A stretch of 32,297 nucleotides of DNA from an uncultured Bacilli bacterium (GCA_944371955.1 CALVYB010000008.1:1-32297); one strand, 5' to 3'; counted from the stretch's first letter, positions 1-8,316 are shown. Numbers and translations: made by a program. The notes: a model not told the origin generated them from the letters alone.

Positions 1-147
1 TATATTCCAAAGCAGCAATAAGTCTTGTAAATTAAATGTTACTTCATAAACCTGCATTTAGTCTAAAAATTCACGATTTTTCTCTTATTTTGCTAAAAAT
101 TTGACTACTACCCCGTTCAAATGATAATATTAATAAGAGGTATAATT

Positions 148-843
148 ATGATAAAAACTATTTGTATATATATTTTATTCTTTTTCATATATTCATTTCT
201 AGGTTGGTGTCTAGAAGTAATATGTAAACTAATTTCAGAAAAAAGATTTATTAACCGTGGAATGTTAATCGGACCAATTTGTCCGATTTATGGGTACGGT
301 GTTCTAATAATGACTTTATTATTACAAGACTATCTAAAAGAACCCATCACTCTATTCATATTAATTATAGTTAGTTGTTCTATATTGGAATACTTTACTA
401 GTTATTTCTTAGAAAAAATTTATCACACTAGATGGTGGGACTATACAAATCGTAAATTTAATATTAATGGACGAATCTGTTTAGAAACCATGATACCCTT
501 TGGAGTTTTAGGTATATTAATTATGAATTATGGAAATTCACTAGTCTTTCGTTTCTTGAATCTTTTTTCAAATACAACGATTTGTATAGTAAGTATCATT
601 TTACTAATTACATATATGATGGATAATATTATATCTTGCAAAATTATTTACAACATTCAAAGATTAAGTAAAGAAATACAATCAAAACAAATAATACGAA
701 AAGATGATACAGAAAGAATTACAAAATTAGTGCGAAAACGAATCGAGGGATCCATGAAATTATTAGACAAACGTCTAATCAACGCTTTTCCACATTTAGA
801 AATGTTAAAATTTAAAAAAAGGAAAAAGAAACCCCATAATTGA
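148..843 (+). CDS. CmpB-like multi-pass membrane protein (putative ABC-transporter type IV family)
   Basis: A protein of about 231 residues with four or five hydrophobic segments. The N-terminal part has the pattern typical of the CmpB/PF06541 family: a helix followed by FLGWCLEV, then NRGMLIGPICPIYGYG, and later HTRWWDYTNRKFNINGRICL. These polar Trp/Tyr/Asn/Arg motifs between membrane helices are the basis of the call. The C-terminal 60 residues are basic and probably cytosolic. The biochemical role of the family is not established; the ABC-transporter label comes from family naming and no ATPase gene is adjacent. I chose ATG 148 over the in-frame ATG 121 because AAGAGG sits seven bases before 148 and nothing similar precedes 121. 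It converges with the dehydrogenase gene, with only 13 bases between the two stops. Confidence 0.75.
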   Translation: MIKTICIYILFFFIYSFLGWCLEVICKLISEKRFINRGMLIGPICPIYGYGVLIMTLLLQDYLKEPITLFILIIVSCSILEYFTSYFLEKIYHTRWWDYTNRKFNINGRICLETMIPFGVLGILIMNYGNSLVFRFLNLFSNTTICIVSIILLITYMMDNIISCKIIYNIQRLSKEIQSKQIIRKDDTERITKLVRKRIEGSMKLLDKRLINAFPHLEMLKFKKRKKKPHN

Positions 844-856
844 AAATTATCCATTT

Positions 857-1630
857 TTATCCAAAAAACAAAAAATATATTTTGAGTAAAATCCCTTGTA
901 ATTTAGGAATCCGAAGAATTTTCTTCGGTTTTTCTTTTAACATTTCCTTTACAATTTGGTTTCCAGCTTTTGTAATATGATTAGATTCTAATATAGCAAA
1001 CAGTTTTCTTTGATAATGAAGAATAGACAACTGCTGAGAATCTAATTTTTGATATTTTTCTACTCTATCAATCATAAACTGATTAAATCCCGTAGAATAA
1101 GCACCGGGTTCTACCAAACAAAAAGAAATATGATTATCCAATACTTTAGATTCTTGTTGTAAAGTTTTTACTAATTGAGAAACAGCTGCTTTACTAGAGC
1201 TATACACCCCTAAAAAAGGTAATGGATAAAGACTTATTAACGAAGACGTAACAAAAATCTTACCTGCTATATGCTTATTTACCATATTCTGATAAATTAG
1301 TTTCAAAAATAAAAAAGAGCGAAAAATATTTGTCTCATACACTTCCCGAAGAGCATCATTAGAAATAGACAAAATACTACCAGAGCATCCTATACCCGCC
1401 TGATTAAAAAGACAATCTATATCTAACGATTTCGCCAAATAAATATCATCTGTTAGAAGATCTAGCTTAAAACAAACAGCGCTTATATTCTCTTCTTCTA
1501 ATTTTTTCCTTAATCTAACGACTTCTTTCACCGTATGACAAGTCATATACACTAAATTCCCTTTTTTAGCAAGCATCTTCCCCACTTCATACCCAATACC
1601 TGAACTAGCTCCAGTAATTAAAACCTTCAT
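857..1630 (-). CDS. Short-chain dehydrogenase/reductase (SDR) family oxidoreductase
   Basis: This 257-residue protein is a classical SDR. It opens with the NAD(P)-binding motif TGASSGIG (residues 6-13). It has an N-x-A-G-type turn (NQAGIG) near residue 77 and the catalytic Ser plus YSSSK (Tyr-x-x-x-Lys), followed by a PGAYSTGF substrate-loop region. Length is normal for a classical SDR. The C-terminal end (ILLKIYFLFFG) is hydrophobic and may touch the membrane, as in some lipid- or sterol-type SDRs. The substrate cannot be read from sequence. AGGTGAT lies just upstream of the ATG at 1630. It follows the histidine kinase gene on the same strand after a strong terminator, so it is probably transcribed separately. 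Confidence 0.85.
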   Translation of the reverse strand: MKVLITGASSGIGYEVGKMLAKKGNLVYMTCHTVKEVVRLRKKLEEENISAVCFKLDLLTDDIYLAKSLDIDCLFNQAGIGCSGSILSISNDALREVYETNIFRSFLFLKLIYQNMVNKHIAGKIFVTSSLISLYPLPFLGVYSSSKAAVSQLVKTLQQESKVLDNHISFCLVEPGAYSTGFNQFMIDRVEKYQKLDSQQLSILHYQRKLFAILESNHITKAGNQIVKEMLKEKPKKILRIPKLQGILLKIYFLFFG

Positions 1631-1655
1631 AATATCACCTAGTCATAGGATAACC

Positions 1656-1690
1656 AAAAAAAGAAATTCTATAGTTAAGAATTTCTTTTT
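1656..1690 (-). terminator. Intrinsic terminator folded around the histidine kinase stop codon
   Basis: A perfect 13-bp inverted repeat pairs 1658-1670 with 1678-1690 around a 7-base loop (1671-1677). The kinase stop codon (1675-1677) lies in that loop. On the minus strand the 3' arm runs into a T-rich tail, as expected for Rho-independent termination. Confidence 0.85.
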
Positions 1691-2949
1691 ATAATAAAGG
1701 ATACACCTTTTTTCTCGTTTTTAATTGTAATATCATAATTCATAATATTTAAAGTCTTTTTAACAATCGAAAGTCCTAAACCAAACTCTCCTTTAATTCC
1801 TTTCCGGAACGGAGTAAAGATTCCTTCAAGAAAATCATCAGCGATATGTTCGCCATCATTATATAGAATGAGTTTGTTTTGTTTTGCCGTAATTTTAATA
1901 GTAGTATTAGTATATCTCATAAAATTCGAAAGCAAATTATCAAAAATAGTTTCCCAATGGTCAATAGTACCATAGTACTTAGATTTGCTATCAATCTCTA
2001 CAACAAAATCTATCTCTTTCCGATGAAATTTAAACTTATCAACTTCAGAGTAGATAATCTGCTCCATGTCAACTAATTCATTTTCAATGTTTTTAGAATT
2101 TTTAAGATAATCAAGTTTATTTAAGTAAAGAAGTGAGTGTACTTTATTTTCTAACTTTTCAGTTTGCTGCTTTATAACTTGAAGTGCGGTATTGGAATCT
2201 TCAATATTATCTTCAACAGCTTCAATATATGATTTTATAACGGTGAGAGGTGTCTTAAAATCATGTGATATATTTTGATACATTTGATTGCGATATTCTT
2301 CTTGGTTGATTAAAGATATTCGCATATCTTCGATTGCTAAAGCTAGCGACTTAATTTCATCATCAATTTCAAAATTAATTTTATGATTATAATCTGAGCT
2401 ATCAATATGATCTATCTTATCTTTTAATTTTTCAATCTTCTTAACAATAAAGGAAGACCACATTACAAGAAGTAGACCAATTAATAAACACGTACTTAAA
2501 ACTATTGGAAAGATAGTACTTAAAATAGCTTCTTTTGTTTTATTGATATAGCCATCATTAGAGATAGCCACTTTAGTAATTTCGTCTTTAGTAATTGTAT
2601 AGTAGTAGTAAGTTCTGTGATTATAATTAAATTTTCCATAATCACTTTTAATATAGGATAATAATTTTTTAATATCTTTAATGTTTATTACTTGTTGAAT
2701 ATTCTCACTGGTTGCGACGTCATCATCGACCATATAAATATAGGCAACTTCTGTGTTTAGTAAAGATTTATCAATGCGATTGTCACCTACAAATTTTAAT
2801 GGTTCACTTAAATAAGTATAAATATTCTTTTCAGCTACTGGAATCAACATTTTGGGAAGAATAACACCTAAGGAAATGAACAAAATAACAAAAGCCAAAC
2901 CAATAAGTGCAATTAATTGATGACTTAATTTTGTTTTACGCAATTTCAT
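1675..2949 (-). CDS. Sensor histidine kinase of a two-component system
   Basis: A membrane sensor kinase of 424 residues. A first membrane helix (about 11-34) is followed by an extracellular sensor of roughly 105 residues and a second helix (about 143-166). A HAMP linker and a HisKA dimerisation helix come next, with phospho-acceptor His229 in QNISHDFKTP. The HATPase domain shows an N-box (DNLLSNF, about 337-343), a G1-type YNDG (about 363-366) and FGLGLS (389-394), so the kinase appears intact. Its start codon overlaps the stop codon of the response regulator (ATGA), which indicates translational coupling and a dedicated pair. The signal is unknown; the sensor region has no recognised domain. 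Confidence 0.92.
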   Translation of the reverse strand: MKLRKTKLSHQLIALIGLAFVILFISLGVILPKMLIPVAEKNIYTYLSEPLKFVGDNRIDKSLLNTEVAYIYMVDDDVATSENIQQVINIKDIKKLLSYIKSDYGKFNYNHRTYYYYTITKDEITKVAISNDGYINKTKEAILSTIFPIVLSTCLLIGLLLVMWSSFIVKKIEKLKDKIDHIDSSDYNHKINFEIDDEIKSLALAIEDMRISLINQEEYRNQMYQNISHDFKTPLTVIKSYIEAVEDNIEDSNTALQVIKQQTEKLENKVHSLLYLNKLDYLKNSKNIENELVDMEQIIYSEVDKFKFHRKEIDFVVEIDSKSKYYGTIDHWETIFDNLLSNFMRYTNTTIKITAKQNKLILYNDGEHIADDFLEGIFTPFRKGIKGEFGLGLSIVKKTLNIMNYDITIKNEKKGVSFIIKRNS

Positions 2950-3608
2950 GATAAACGGTATCCATATCCATAAACTGCATTAACTTTAAGTTTAGACATT
3001 TTTTTCCTAAGTCTACGAATTAAATCATCTACTACTCGGTCCGTTCCAAAATAATCATTGCCCCAAACAGCGCCTAATATCTCTTCCCGCGAAAAACATT
3101 TATTTCTATTTTGTATAAGTAATAACAACAAGTCAAATTCTAAAGTTGTAAGTTTAATCTCATTATCTTTATCATCAAAAACCGTTCGTTTATCTATATC
3201 GATTTTATAACATTCATAAGTAATAATATGAGATTTAACATCTTTATATACTCTTTTTAAAATTTTATTTACACGTAAGACTAATTCCTTACTAGAATAA
3301 GGTTTGGTAATATAATCATCGCTACCAAGTTCAAGACCTAATATTTTATCTAAATCTTGATCTCTTGCGGAAGTAAAAATAACAGGTACATTTTCATCTT
3401 GCTCCCGGATAGCTTTGATTATATCATAACCATTTACATCATCTCCTAACATAATATCCAGTATCCAAAGATCTACTTTATTTCCAATATAATCGATAGC
3501 ATCTTGTCCCTTTGTAAAAGCGACAACTTCGTAACCAGAACGCTCTAAATAGGTCCGAATAAGGTTTGATAAGTCAATTTCATCTTCAACAAAACAAATC
3601 GTATACAT
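2946..3608 (-). CDS. OmpR/PhoB-family response regulator
   Basis: A 220-residue regulator with an N-terminal receiver domain: acidic pocket Glu8/Asp9, phospho-acceptor Asp51 in LWILDIML, conserved Thr79 and Lys102 in TKPY. A C-terminal winged helix contains the LTTLEFDLLLLL and YGYGYRL signatures of the OmpR/PhoB class. It should bind DNA as a dimer on direct repeats once phosphorylated by the adjacent kinase. The start is set at ATG 3608, which has AGGTGG five bases upstream; a GTG three codons further upstream is possible but lacks a site. The gene follows an unusually long leader holding several ribosome-binding-site-like motifs and a 10-bp tandem repeat. Confidence 0.92.
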   Translation of the reverse strand: MYTICFVEDEIDLSNLIRTYLERSGYEVVAFTKGQDAIDYIGNKVDLWILDIMLGDDVNGYDIIKAIREQDENVPVIFTSARDQDLDKILGLELGSDDYITKPYSSKELVLRVNKILKRVYKDVKSHIITYECYKIDIDKRTVFDDKDNEIKLTTLEFDLLLLLIQNRNKCFSREEILGAVWGNDYFGTDRVVDDLIRRLRKKMSKLKVNAVYGYGYRLS

Positions 3609-4027
3609 TTCTACCACCTACCAATAGTATAACACTATTCTCTAAAATCTTCTATAAACTTATAAGCATCCCCTCCTTTAATAAATAAATTATTTTATTC
3701 AATATAAGTATCAGCTTCCTTTCATCTATATAAAACATCTAGTATAAACTTTTTATGTGTTTCAGTTTTTATTCTAACTATCTTCCTCCTTTCGACAAAT
3801 TAACTATATCGTATAAATGTGTAAGAATTATTAAATAATTATGGGAAATTATGGGAATTTAACTTCCAATCCAATATCTTGCTATCTGTCCTCCTTTCTT
3901 GCTAACAGTATATAAAAGTATTATGAAATCTAATTGACAGAAAAACGGAAAATTATGGGTAAAAGGCAAAAATAATATATGATAGAAAAACATCCTCATA
4001 TAGATCAAATCCTACGACACCATCATA
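3609..4027 (-). other. Long leader of the two-component operon with four Shine-Dalgarno-like motifs
   Basis: About 420 bases without a credible gene. Read on the minus strand it holds AAAGGAGG at 3890-3897, 3785-3792 and 3672-3679, plus a weaker AAAGGAA near 3715-3722. Each is followed by a similar GATA or GATG element, but none is followed by an open frame longer than about 20 codons with a standard start. A TATACT box lies at about 3627-3632, just ahead of the regulator. Either this is a multi-promoter leader with upstream mini-ORFs, or it is the eroded remains of small genes. Confidence 0.4.
3838..3857. repeat. 10-bp tandem direct repeat, candidate response-regulator box
   Basis: The unit ATTATGGGAA occurs twice head-to-tail with an exact 10-bp period, about one helical turn. 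A third copy of its core (ATTATGGG) lies at 3952-3959. Direct repeats with 10-11 bp spacing are the usual target layout of OmpR-family regulators, and this one lies in the leader of such a regulator. Function is inferred. Confidence 0.4.
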
Positions 4028-4066
4028 TAAAAAAAAAGAAAAGAAACTAAATTAACTTCTTTTCTT
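4028..4066 (-). terminator. Intrinsic terminator around the acetyltransferase stop codon
   Basis: A perfect 10-bp inverted repeat pairs 4036-4045 with 4057-4066. The loop 4046-4056 contains the stop codon (4052-4054). The minus-strand 3' arm continues into a run of eight T residues. Confidence 0.8.
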
Positions 4067-4597
4067 GATATAACAATGTAAACAAGTGTCCTCTTCTTTC
4101 TCTCTAGTAGTATCTCTAAAAAAGCCAGCAGCACAAGCAACTCTAATACTTTTAGAATTAAAAGGACTAATAAAACATTCACAAAAATCAAGATGATAAA
4201 CCTTTTTTCGTAAAATATCATCACTAACAACACTTAAAGTATCCTTCATATATCCATGACCTCTTGCTTCTTTAATTAAAGCATAAGACAAATCAACATA
4301 AGAAAATTTTGATGTATATAAAATTCCAGAAACATCTAAAAAACCAATAGGATTATTTGCATAATAAATAGAAAATATAGATCCATATAACTCATCATGT
4401 TGCAAATAATTAAGATTTAAAAATGCTTCTTTTTCCAAATTCCAAAGATATCCGGGCATATCAAACTCATTAGACTCAGAAGAAAGACCATAAACTTCTT
4501 TATCCATTGTTAAATGATGAAGCAACCATAAATCATGCTCATTTGTAGGCTCTATTTTTTTTATTCGCAATTGTCCTTTAATTGGATAAAACTCCAT
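4052..4597 (-). CDS. GNAT-family N-acetyltransferase
   Basis: A protein of 181 residues with the acetyl-CoA pyrophosphate-binding motif of the GNAT fold in LIKEARGHGYMKDTL (R-x-x-G-x-G/A type). This is followed by the helix and C-terminal strand with NSKSIRVACAAGF, which matches the conserved N-x-x-S-x-x-x-A-x-x-x-GF pattern. It resembles RimJ/RimL-type or small-molecule acetyltransferases, but the substrate cannot be assigned. An AAGGGG-type site precedes ATG 4597, and a TATAAT box lies on the same strand at 4619-4624. It appears monocistronic, with its own terminator. Confidence 0.8.
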   Translation of the reverse strand: MEFYPIKGQLRIKKIEPTNEHDLWLLHHLTMDKEVYGLSSESNEFDMPGYLWNLEKEAFLNLNYLQHDELYGSIFSIYYANNPIGFLDVSGILYTSKFSYVDLSYALIKEARGHGYMKDTLSVVSDDILRKKVYHLDFCECFISPFNSKSIRVACAAGFFRDTTREKEEDTCLHCYIKKRS

Positions 4598-4618
4598 AAC
4601 AACACCCCTTAGCCACCT

Positions 4619-4624
4619 ATTATA
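4619..4624 (-). promoter_or_regulatory. Promoter -10 box of the GNAT gene
   Basis: TATAAT on the minus strand, 22 bases ahead of the start codon. No good -35 match is seen at 16-18 bases, so this is a -10 call only. Confidence 0.5.
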
Positions 4625-4733
4625 ACAAAATACAACAACAAATACTAGTTTTAAAATAAACGCTACAATAAGCTCATTCTCAGTAAAAAAAACAAAACTA
4701 CCAATAAAAAAAATTCATAAACTTATTACTAAC

Positions 4734-4769
4734 AAAAAAAGATTATTTTTAGTCTATATAAAAATAATC
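4734..4769 (-). terminator. Intrinsic terminator overlapping the thioesterase stop codon
   Basis: A perfect 11-bp inverted repeat (4741-4751 with 4759-4769) with a 7-base loop is followed by seven T residues on the minus strand. The stop codon (4749-4751) is the loop-proximal end of one arm. Confidence 0.85.
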
Positions 4770-5159
4770 AATAATAGCTTTAGCAACGATTACATCTTGA
4801 TCATCATAAATAGAAGCTTGATAAACGGAAACCGTTTTCCCAATTTTAACAGCTTCCACTACTGCTTTTACCTTACTTCCATAACAGGCATGCAAATATT
4901 CAATATGAGAACTCAATGTAACTGCTTTCTTACCAGTAGATCTTGCAGCTACACCAGCTGCAGTATCAGCAAGTCCAAACAAGAATCCACCATGCACCAT
5001 TCCATAGGGATTTAAACTATCATCAGTAACCTCAGCCTCCATCACACAATAGTTCTGTTTCAAATCAACTAAAGAATAATGATTATTTTTGATAAATCCA
5101 CCTACACTATTTATATATTTTTTTCCATATGTTAATAATTCTTCATCACTCGTATTCAT
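4749..5159 (-). CDS. PaaI-family hotdog-fold thioesterase
   Basis: A 136-residue single hotdog domain. The central PYGMVHGGFLFGLADTAAG matches the HGG-containing active-site helix of the PaaI group (Asn/His upstream, Gly-Gly, Asp in the helix). VTLSSHIEYLHACYG is the following strand. These enzymes hydrolyse acyl- or aryl-CoA thioesters; the exact CoA substrate is not readable. AGGAGA precedes the ATG. The start is five bases after the stop of the PDZ-Lon protease gene, so the two form an operon, though no functional link is obvious. Confidence 0.85.
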   Translation of the reverse strand: MNTSDEELLTYGKKYINSVGGFIKNNHYSLVDLKQNYCVMEAEVTDDSLNPYGMVHGGFLFGLADTAAGVAARSTGKKAVTLSSHIEYLHACYGSKVKAVVEAVKIGKTVSVYQASIYDDQDVIVAKAIIDYFYID

Positions 5160-5164
5160 TTCTC

Positions 5165-6175
5165 CTATAAATTATTCAAACTTTCAATAGCATCTTTAAT
5201 ATTTTTTACTGGAATAAGTTGAATATCTAGATTTTCTTCTTTTTTTAGTTTTTTACAATCTTGATAATTTTCACCAGCAGGCACTAAAAACACTTCAGCC
5301 CCACCATCAATAGCCCCTAACAATTTATATTGAACTTCACCGATTTGACCAATGGAACCATCAGCTTCAATAGTACCAGTACCTGCAATCAATTTACCTT
5401 TTGTTAAATCTCCTTTAGTAAGTTGATCATAAATAGAAAGCGTCGTAATCATACCCGCAGATGGCCCAGACTCATTTTTCTCGAATTGAAATTTAACATC
5501 AGGATCAACTTCATATGTAGAAACAGATTGTAGTGCAACCCCTAAAATTTTTCGATTCTCTTCTTCATATAATTTACAATCTAAAATAACCTCTTTATTA
5601 TCCCGTAACACAGTAACACTAACTTCATTTCCTTCTACTTTTGAAATTTCTTTTTGAAACTCTTCCAAATTAGAGCAACTCTGATTATTAATTTTTAAAA
5701 GCTTATCTCCCACTTCTAGCGGATTATTATAATCAGCAAACTTAACGATAACATAAACATCCGTTTTAATAATCTTACAAGGTTTACCAGCCAACTGATA
5801 AGCATAATATATAGCATTACTATTAGAGGTTAATAAATCTAATGAACTACGAAATTCAATATCTTGATAATCTTCTTCAGTTGTATACTTATAATCGTTC
5901 ATACTGACTCTCTTCCAATGTGGCATCACATAACTAAATAAATAGCTAAGCGTTGTACCTTTAAGTTCTGTGACATAAGATAAATTAAAACTTCCCTTAC
6001 TAGAATAACCATCCTCTACAACAACTCTGTCTGAAATATCGCTAATACCTCCACCAATCACAATATAATAATCAATCGGCCAAGTGCATATAATAGCAAA
6101 AATAACTAAAAATAATATAAATTTATATTCTTTCCTAATAAATTCTTTTAGTGCTTCATAAAATTTCTTAAACAT
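5165..6175 (-). CDS. PDZ and Lon-protease-domain membrane protein (YlbL/SepM-like)
   Basis: A protein of 336 residues: a short cytosolic N-terminus, one membrane helix (FILFLVIFAIICTWPI), a PDZ domain around LEVGDKLLKINNQ, and a C-terminal Lon-type S16 protease domain. The catalytic Ser is in ESGPSAGM and the Lys in GEVQYKLLGAIDGGA, so the Ser-Lys dyad is intact. Homologues are B. subtilis YlbL, which helps remove the cell-division inhibitor YneA after DNA damage, and streptococcal SepM, which processes a pheromone. The start is set at ATG 6175, preceded by GGAGGT at good spacing; a longer frame upstream has no such site. It lies divergent to the ylbJ-like gene, matching the ylbJ-ylbL neighbourhood of Bacillus. 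Confidence 0.88.
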   Translation of the reverse strand: MFKKFYEALKEFIRKEYKFILFLVIFAIICTWPIDYYIVIGGGISDISDRVVVEDGYSSKGSFNLSYVTELKGTTLSYLFSYVMPHWKRVSMNDYKYTTEEDYQDIEFRSSLDLLTSNSNAIYYAYQLAGKPCKIIKTDVYVIVKFADYNNPLEVGDKLLKINNQSCSNLEEFQKEISKVEGNEVSVTVLRDNKEVILDCKLYEEENRKILGVALQSVSTYEVDPDVKFQFEKNESGPSAGMITTLSIYDQLTKGDLTKGKLIAGTGTIEADGSIGQIGEVQYKLLGAIDGGAEVFLVPAGENYQDCKKLKKEENLDIQLIPVKNIKDAIESLNNL

Positions 6176-6194
6176 GAAACTACCTCCATGATAC

Positions 6195-6223
6195 ATTATA
6201 ACAAAGAAATGAGGAATTATGAA
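6195..6223 (-). promoter_or_regulatory. Promoter of the YlbL-like protease gene, overlapping the divergent start codon
   Basis: TATAAT (minus strand) at 6195-6200, with a weak TTCATA -35 at 6218-6223 and a 17-base spacer. The -35 covers the start codon of the divergent gene at 6219, leaving only 43 bases between the two start codons. Confidence 0.5.
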
Positions 6224-7109
6224 AAAAAATAAAACATCAAACATTATTTTAATTATATTAATTTGTCTAACACTTCTATATTTGACAAATTCTATACTCA
6301 TAACTAACCAAATTTTAATTTATACAAAACTATTCATAAAAAAATTATTCCCAGCTTGTTTTATCTTTTTAACTTTATCTACTTTACTAATAGAATATAA
6401 TGCCGTTGAAACATTATCAAAAATTCTTCATAAAAATGGAGCAAATTTATATGTTACATTAATGAGTTTAATTAGTGGTTTCCCGAGCGGGAGCATCTAT
6501 ACAACAGAACTGTTAAATAAACAAATGATTACAGAGAAAACTGCAAATTACCTAATTAAATTTACTCACTTTCCCAATCCAATCTTTATTCTAGGACCTG
6601 TATCACTATTATTTCCCAACAAAAGTTATGCATATAAAATATTAATCAGTATTATTCTAGCAAATATTATAATTGCCATAATAACAAATCCAAAAGAAAA
6701 AATAACATTACAAAAAAAACAAAAAGAAACTCCAATATTTTCTAAAATATTAACAAAAGCAACTTTATCAACATTAAAAACCATTATATTAATATATGGA
6801 ACATCTATTTTCTTATATTTAATAATTACCATAATAAATCATTACTATAAATTACCATTAATAAATTATATCTTATTAAATGGGATATTTGATTTAACAA
6901 ATGGCGTATTCTTAACAAGTTTAATTTCTTCTCCCCTAATAAGAGGAATTATTATTATCTTTTTCTTCAGTTTTGGTAGTATATCTGTTCACATGCAAAC
7001 AAAAAGTATCATTGCTGATACTAAAATAAAATATAAAAATTTCTTAATAGGACGAATATTTCAGATAATAATAGCAACTTTTATATTCTTATGGATAGTT
7101 AATTGGTGA
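6219..7109 (+). CDS. ylbJ: YlbJ-like integral membrane protein (nucleoside-recognition/Gate family)
   Basis: A very hydrophobic protein of 296 residues with about seven or eight membrane helices. The diagnostic stretch is FPACFIFLTLSTLL followed by SGFPSGSIYTTELL and FTHFPNPIFILGPV, the loop motif typical of YlbJ. In B. subtilis YlbJ is a sporulation membrane protein of about 400 residues, so this copy is roughly a quarter shorter, mainly between helices. GAGG lies just upstream of the ATG. Its neighbour on the other strand is the YlbL-like protease, the same association as in Bacillus. Whether this organism sporulates cannot be judged from the window. Its 3' end overlaps the converging pilin gene by 21 bases. 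Confidence 0.75.
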   Translation: MKKNKTSNIILIILICLTLLYLTNSILITNQILIYTKLFIKKLFPACFIFLTLSTLLIEYNAVETLSKILHKNGANLYVTLMSLISGFPSGSIYTTELLNKQMITEKTANYLIKFTHFPNPIFILGPVSLLFPNKSYAYKILISIILANIIIAIITNPKEKITLQKKQKETPIFSKILTKATLSTLKTIILIYGTSIFLYLIITIINHYYKLPLINYILLNGIFDLTNGVFLTSLISSPLIRGIIIIFFFSFGSISVHMQTKSIIADTKIKYKNFLIGRIFQIIIATFIFLWIVNW

Positions 7110-7712
7110 AACTATATCAATCGAATATTTAGACCCCAAATCAGGATGATTTAAAACAATTCGTAAAGAAAAAACTTGATTAGCAGTAGAAATATCAACT
7201 TCATTAATACGTAAAGCCGAAATAGTATGAGTACCACTATTATCTAAATTATCAAGTTCTTCCCTTCCTAAATTTGGTAAAGGATACTCAACAACATCAC
7301 CTTCAGGACCATAACTAATAGAAAAATCATCACTTGCATTTTTATCTATCCCTGCTTTAACACACAATTCATCCACTTCTATTGCATCAACAGCATTACA
7401 ACCGAACTGTTGTTTCACTTCTAAAATTCTCTTACTACCATCTCGAAGTGCCATTGTAATACGATATCCCGTACCATCACTTAAAGAACTCGTTTGAGCA
7501 CTAGACAAACCAATTTTTATTAAATCATCCTGAATATCCTTAGTAAGTAAATCTCGATAAGTAACTAAACTTAATTTATAAGACGCAATAGTTTCTTTAT
7601 TTTTCAATGCTACTATACCATCATATAAAGAAACTATAATAACTGCAACCAACAAAAAAGTAACCAAGATTTCTACAACCGTCATACCTTTATTATTTAA
7701 CTTACGAATCAT
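7089..7712 (-). CDS. Type IV pilin-like protein with prepilin cleavage signal (second of pair)
   Basis: A 207-residue pseudopilin. The leader MIRKLNNKG is followed by MTVVEILVTFLLVAVIIV, so predicted cleavage is after Gly9 and Glu is the fifth mature residue, both required by prepilin peptidases. The rest is a variable, Cys-containing C-terminal domain (Cys in FGCNAV and ELCVKA could form a disulfide). GGAGGTGAT precedes the ATG, which overlaps the stop of the upstream pilin gene (ATGA). This arrangement and the nearby GspE-type ATPase indicate a type II secretion, competence or type IV pilus apparatus. The partner genes for the platform and peptidase are not in this window. Confidence 0.8.
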   Translation of the reverse strand: MIRKLNNKGMTVVEILVTFLLVAVIIVSLYDGIVALKNKETIASYKLSLVTYRDLLTKDIQDDLIKIGLSSAQTSSLSDGTGYRITMALRDGSKRILEVKQQFGCNAVDAIEVDELCVKAGIDKNASDDFSISYGPEGDVVEYPLPNLGREELDNLDNSGTHTISALRINEVDISTANQVFSLRIVLNHPDLGSKYSIDIVSPINYP

Positions 7713-8299
7713 CTAATCACCTCCATATTAGAATATGTATAATATGGTTCTTCGTCTTCAGAATTACCAGTTGGGCGTTTAAATTCGACAAGTACCCGAT
7801 AACGCGCTGTGTTTAAAGATGCTACAATAAAATCTGGTAAATACTCTATATAACTACGAAAACTTTCGCTAACACTGGTATCGTTCATTACATTCAACTT
7901 AAAATTAGCAGTAGTACCATCACTATCATCTAAACGATACCGTGTAATAATAACATGATCAACATGTAAACGTTCAGCCATAACAAAGCAAAAATTTTTA
8001 TCATTACTACCATCTGGAAAATGACCACAGAAATCATTCGCATCCCCATAATAATAGCCTGGCTGCCCCTCTCCTTGAATCGCAGAAGATACTGAAGAAA
8101 ACTCAAAATTACCTCTTTGTATAAAAACTTTCATCCAATAAGCTCCATACTTACTATCTAAATCATCATAAAAATCTCTTCGTTCATATTCACCTACCAA
8201 TGGATAAAAATTAATATAAATAACTGAAAACACTGCCGCAACAAACGCTGTAACAACAAGCGTTTCTACCAAAACAAAACCTTTACTATTTTTTTTCAT
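7709..8299 (-). CDS. Type IV pilin-like protein with prepilin cleavage signal (first of pair)
   Basis: About 196 residues from ATG 8299. The leader MKKNSKG is followed by FVLVETLVVTAFVAAVF, giving cleavage after Gly7 with Glu at mature position 5. After the hydrophobic helix comes a soluble domain of about 160 residues with Cys pairs and several aromatic strands (GQPGYYYGDANDF). An in-frame ATG at 8308 is possible, but the -10 box at 8322-8327 would leave almost no leader. The start overlaps nothing upstream and is divergent from the ATPase gene. The gene is translationally coupled to the second pilin. Confidence 0.8.
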   Translation of the reverse strand: MKKNSKGFVLVETLVVTAFVAAVFSVIYINFYPLVGEYERRDFYDDLDSKYGAYWMKVFIQRGNFEFSSVSSAIQGEGQPGYYYGDANDFCGHFPDGSNDKNFCFVMAERLHVDHVIITRYRLDDSDGTTANFKLNVMNDTSVSESFRSYIEYLPDFIVASLNTARYRVLVEFKRPTGNSEDEEPYYTYSNMEVIR

Positions 8300-8316
8300 T
8301 TTCCACATCTACTTTC

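Noticed and set aside
101-130. TTGACT-N18-TAATAT promoter for the first plus-strand gene
   Set aside because: It would start transcription inside the ribosome binding site of the chosen start codon.
857-1630. The SDR as YmfI, the EF-P 5-aminopentanone reductase
   Set aside because: It is far from the ymfF-ymfH genes and its hydrophobic C-terminal end is unlike the soluble YmfI type; only the general SDR call is supported.
3933-3960. Plus-strand TTGACA near 3933 as a promoter
   Set aside because: No -10 box at proper spacing and no plus-strand gene follows.
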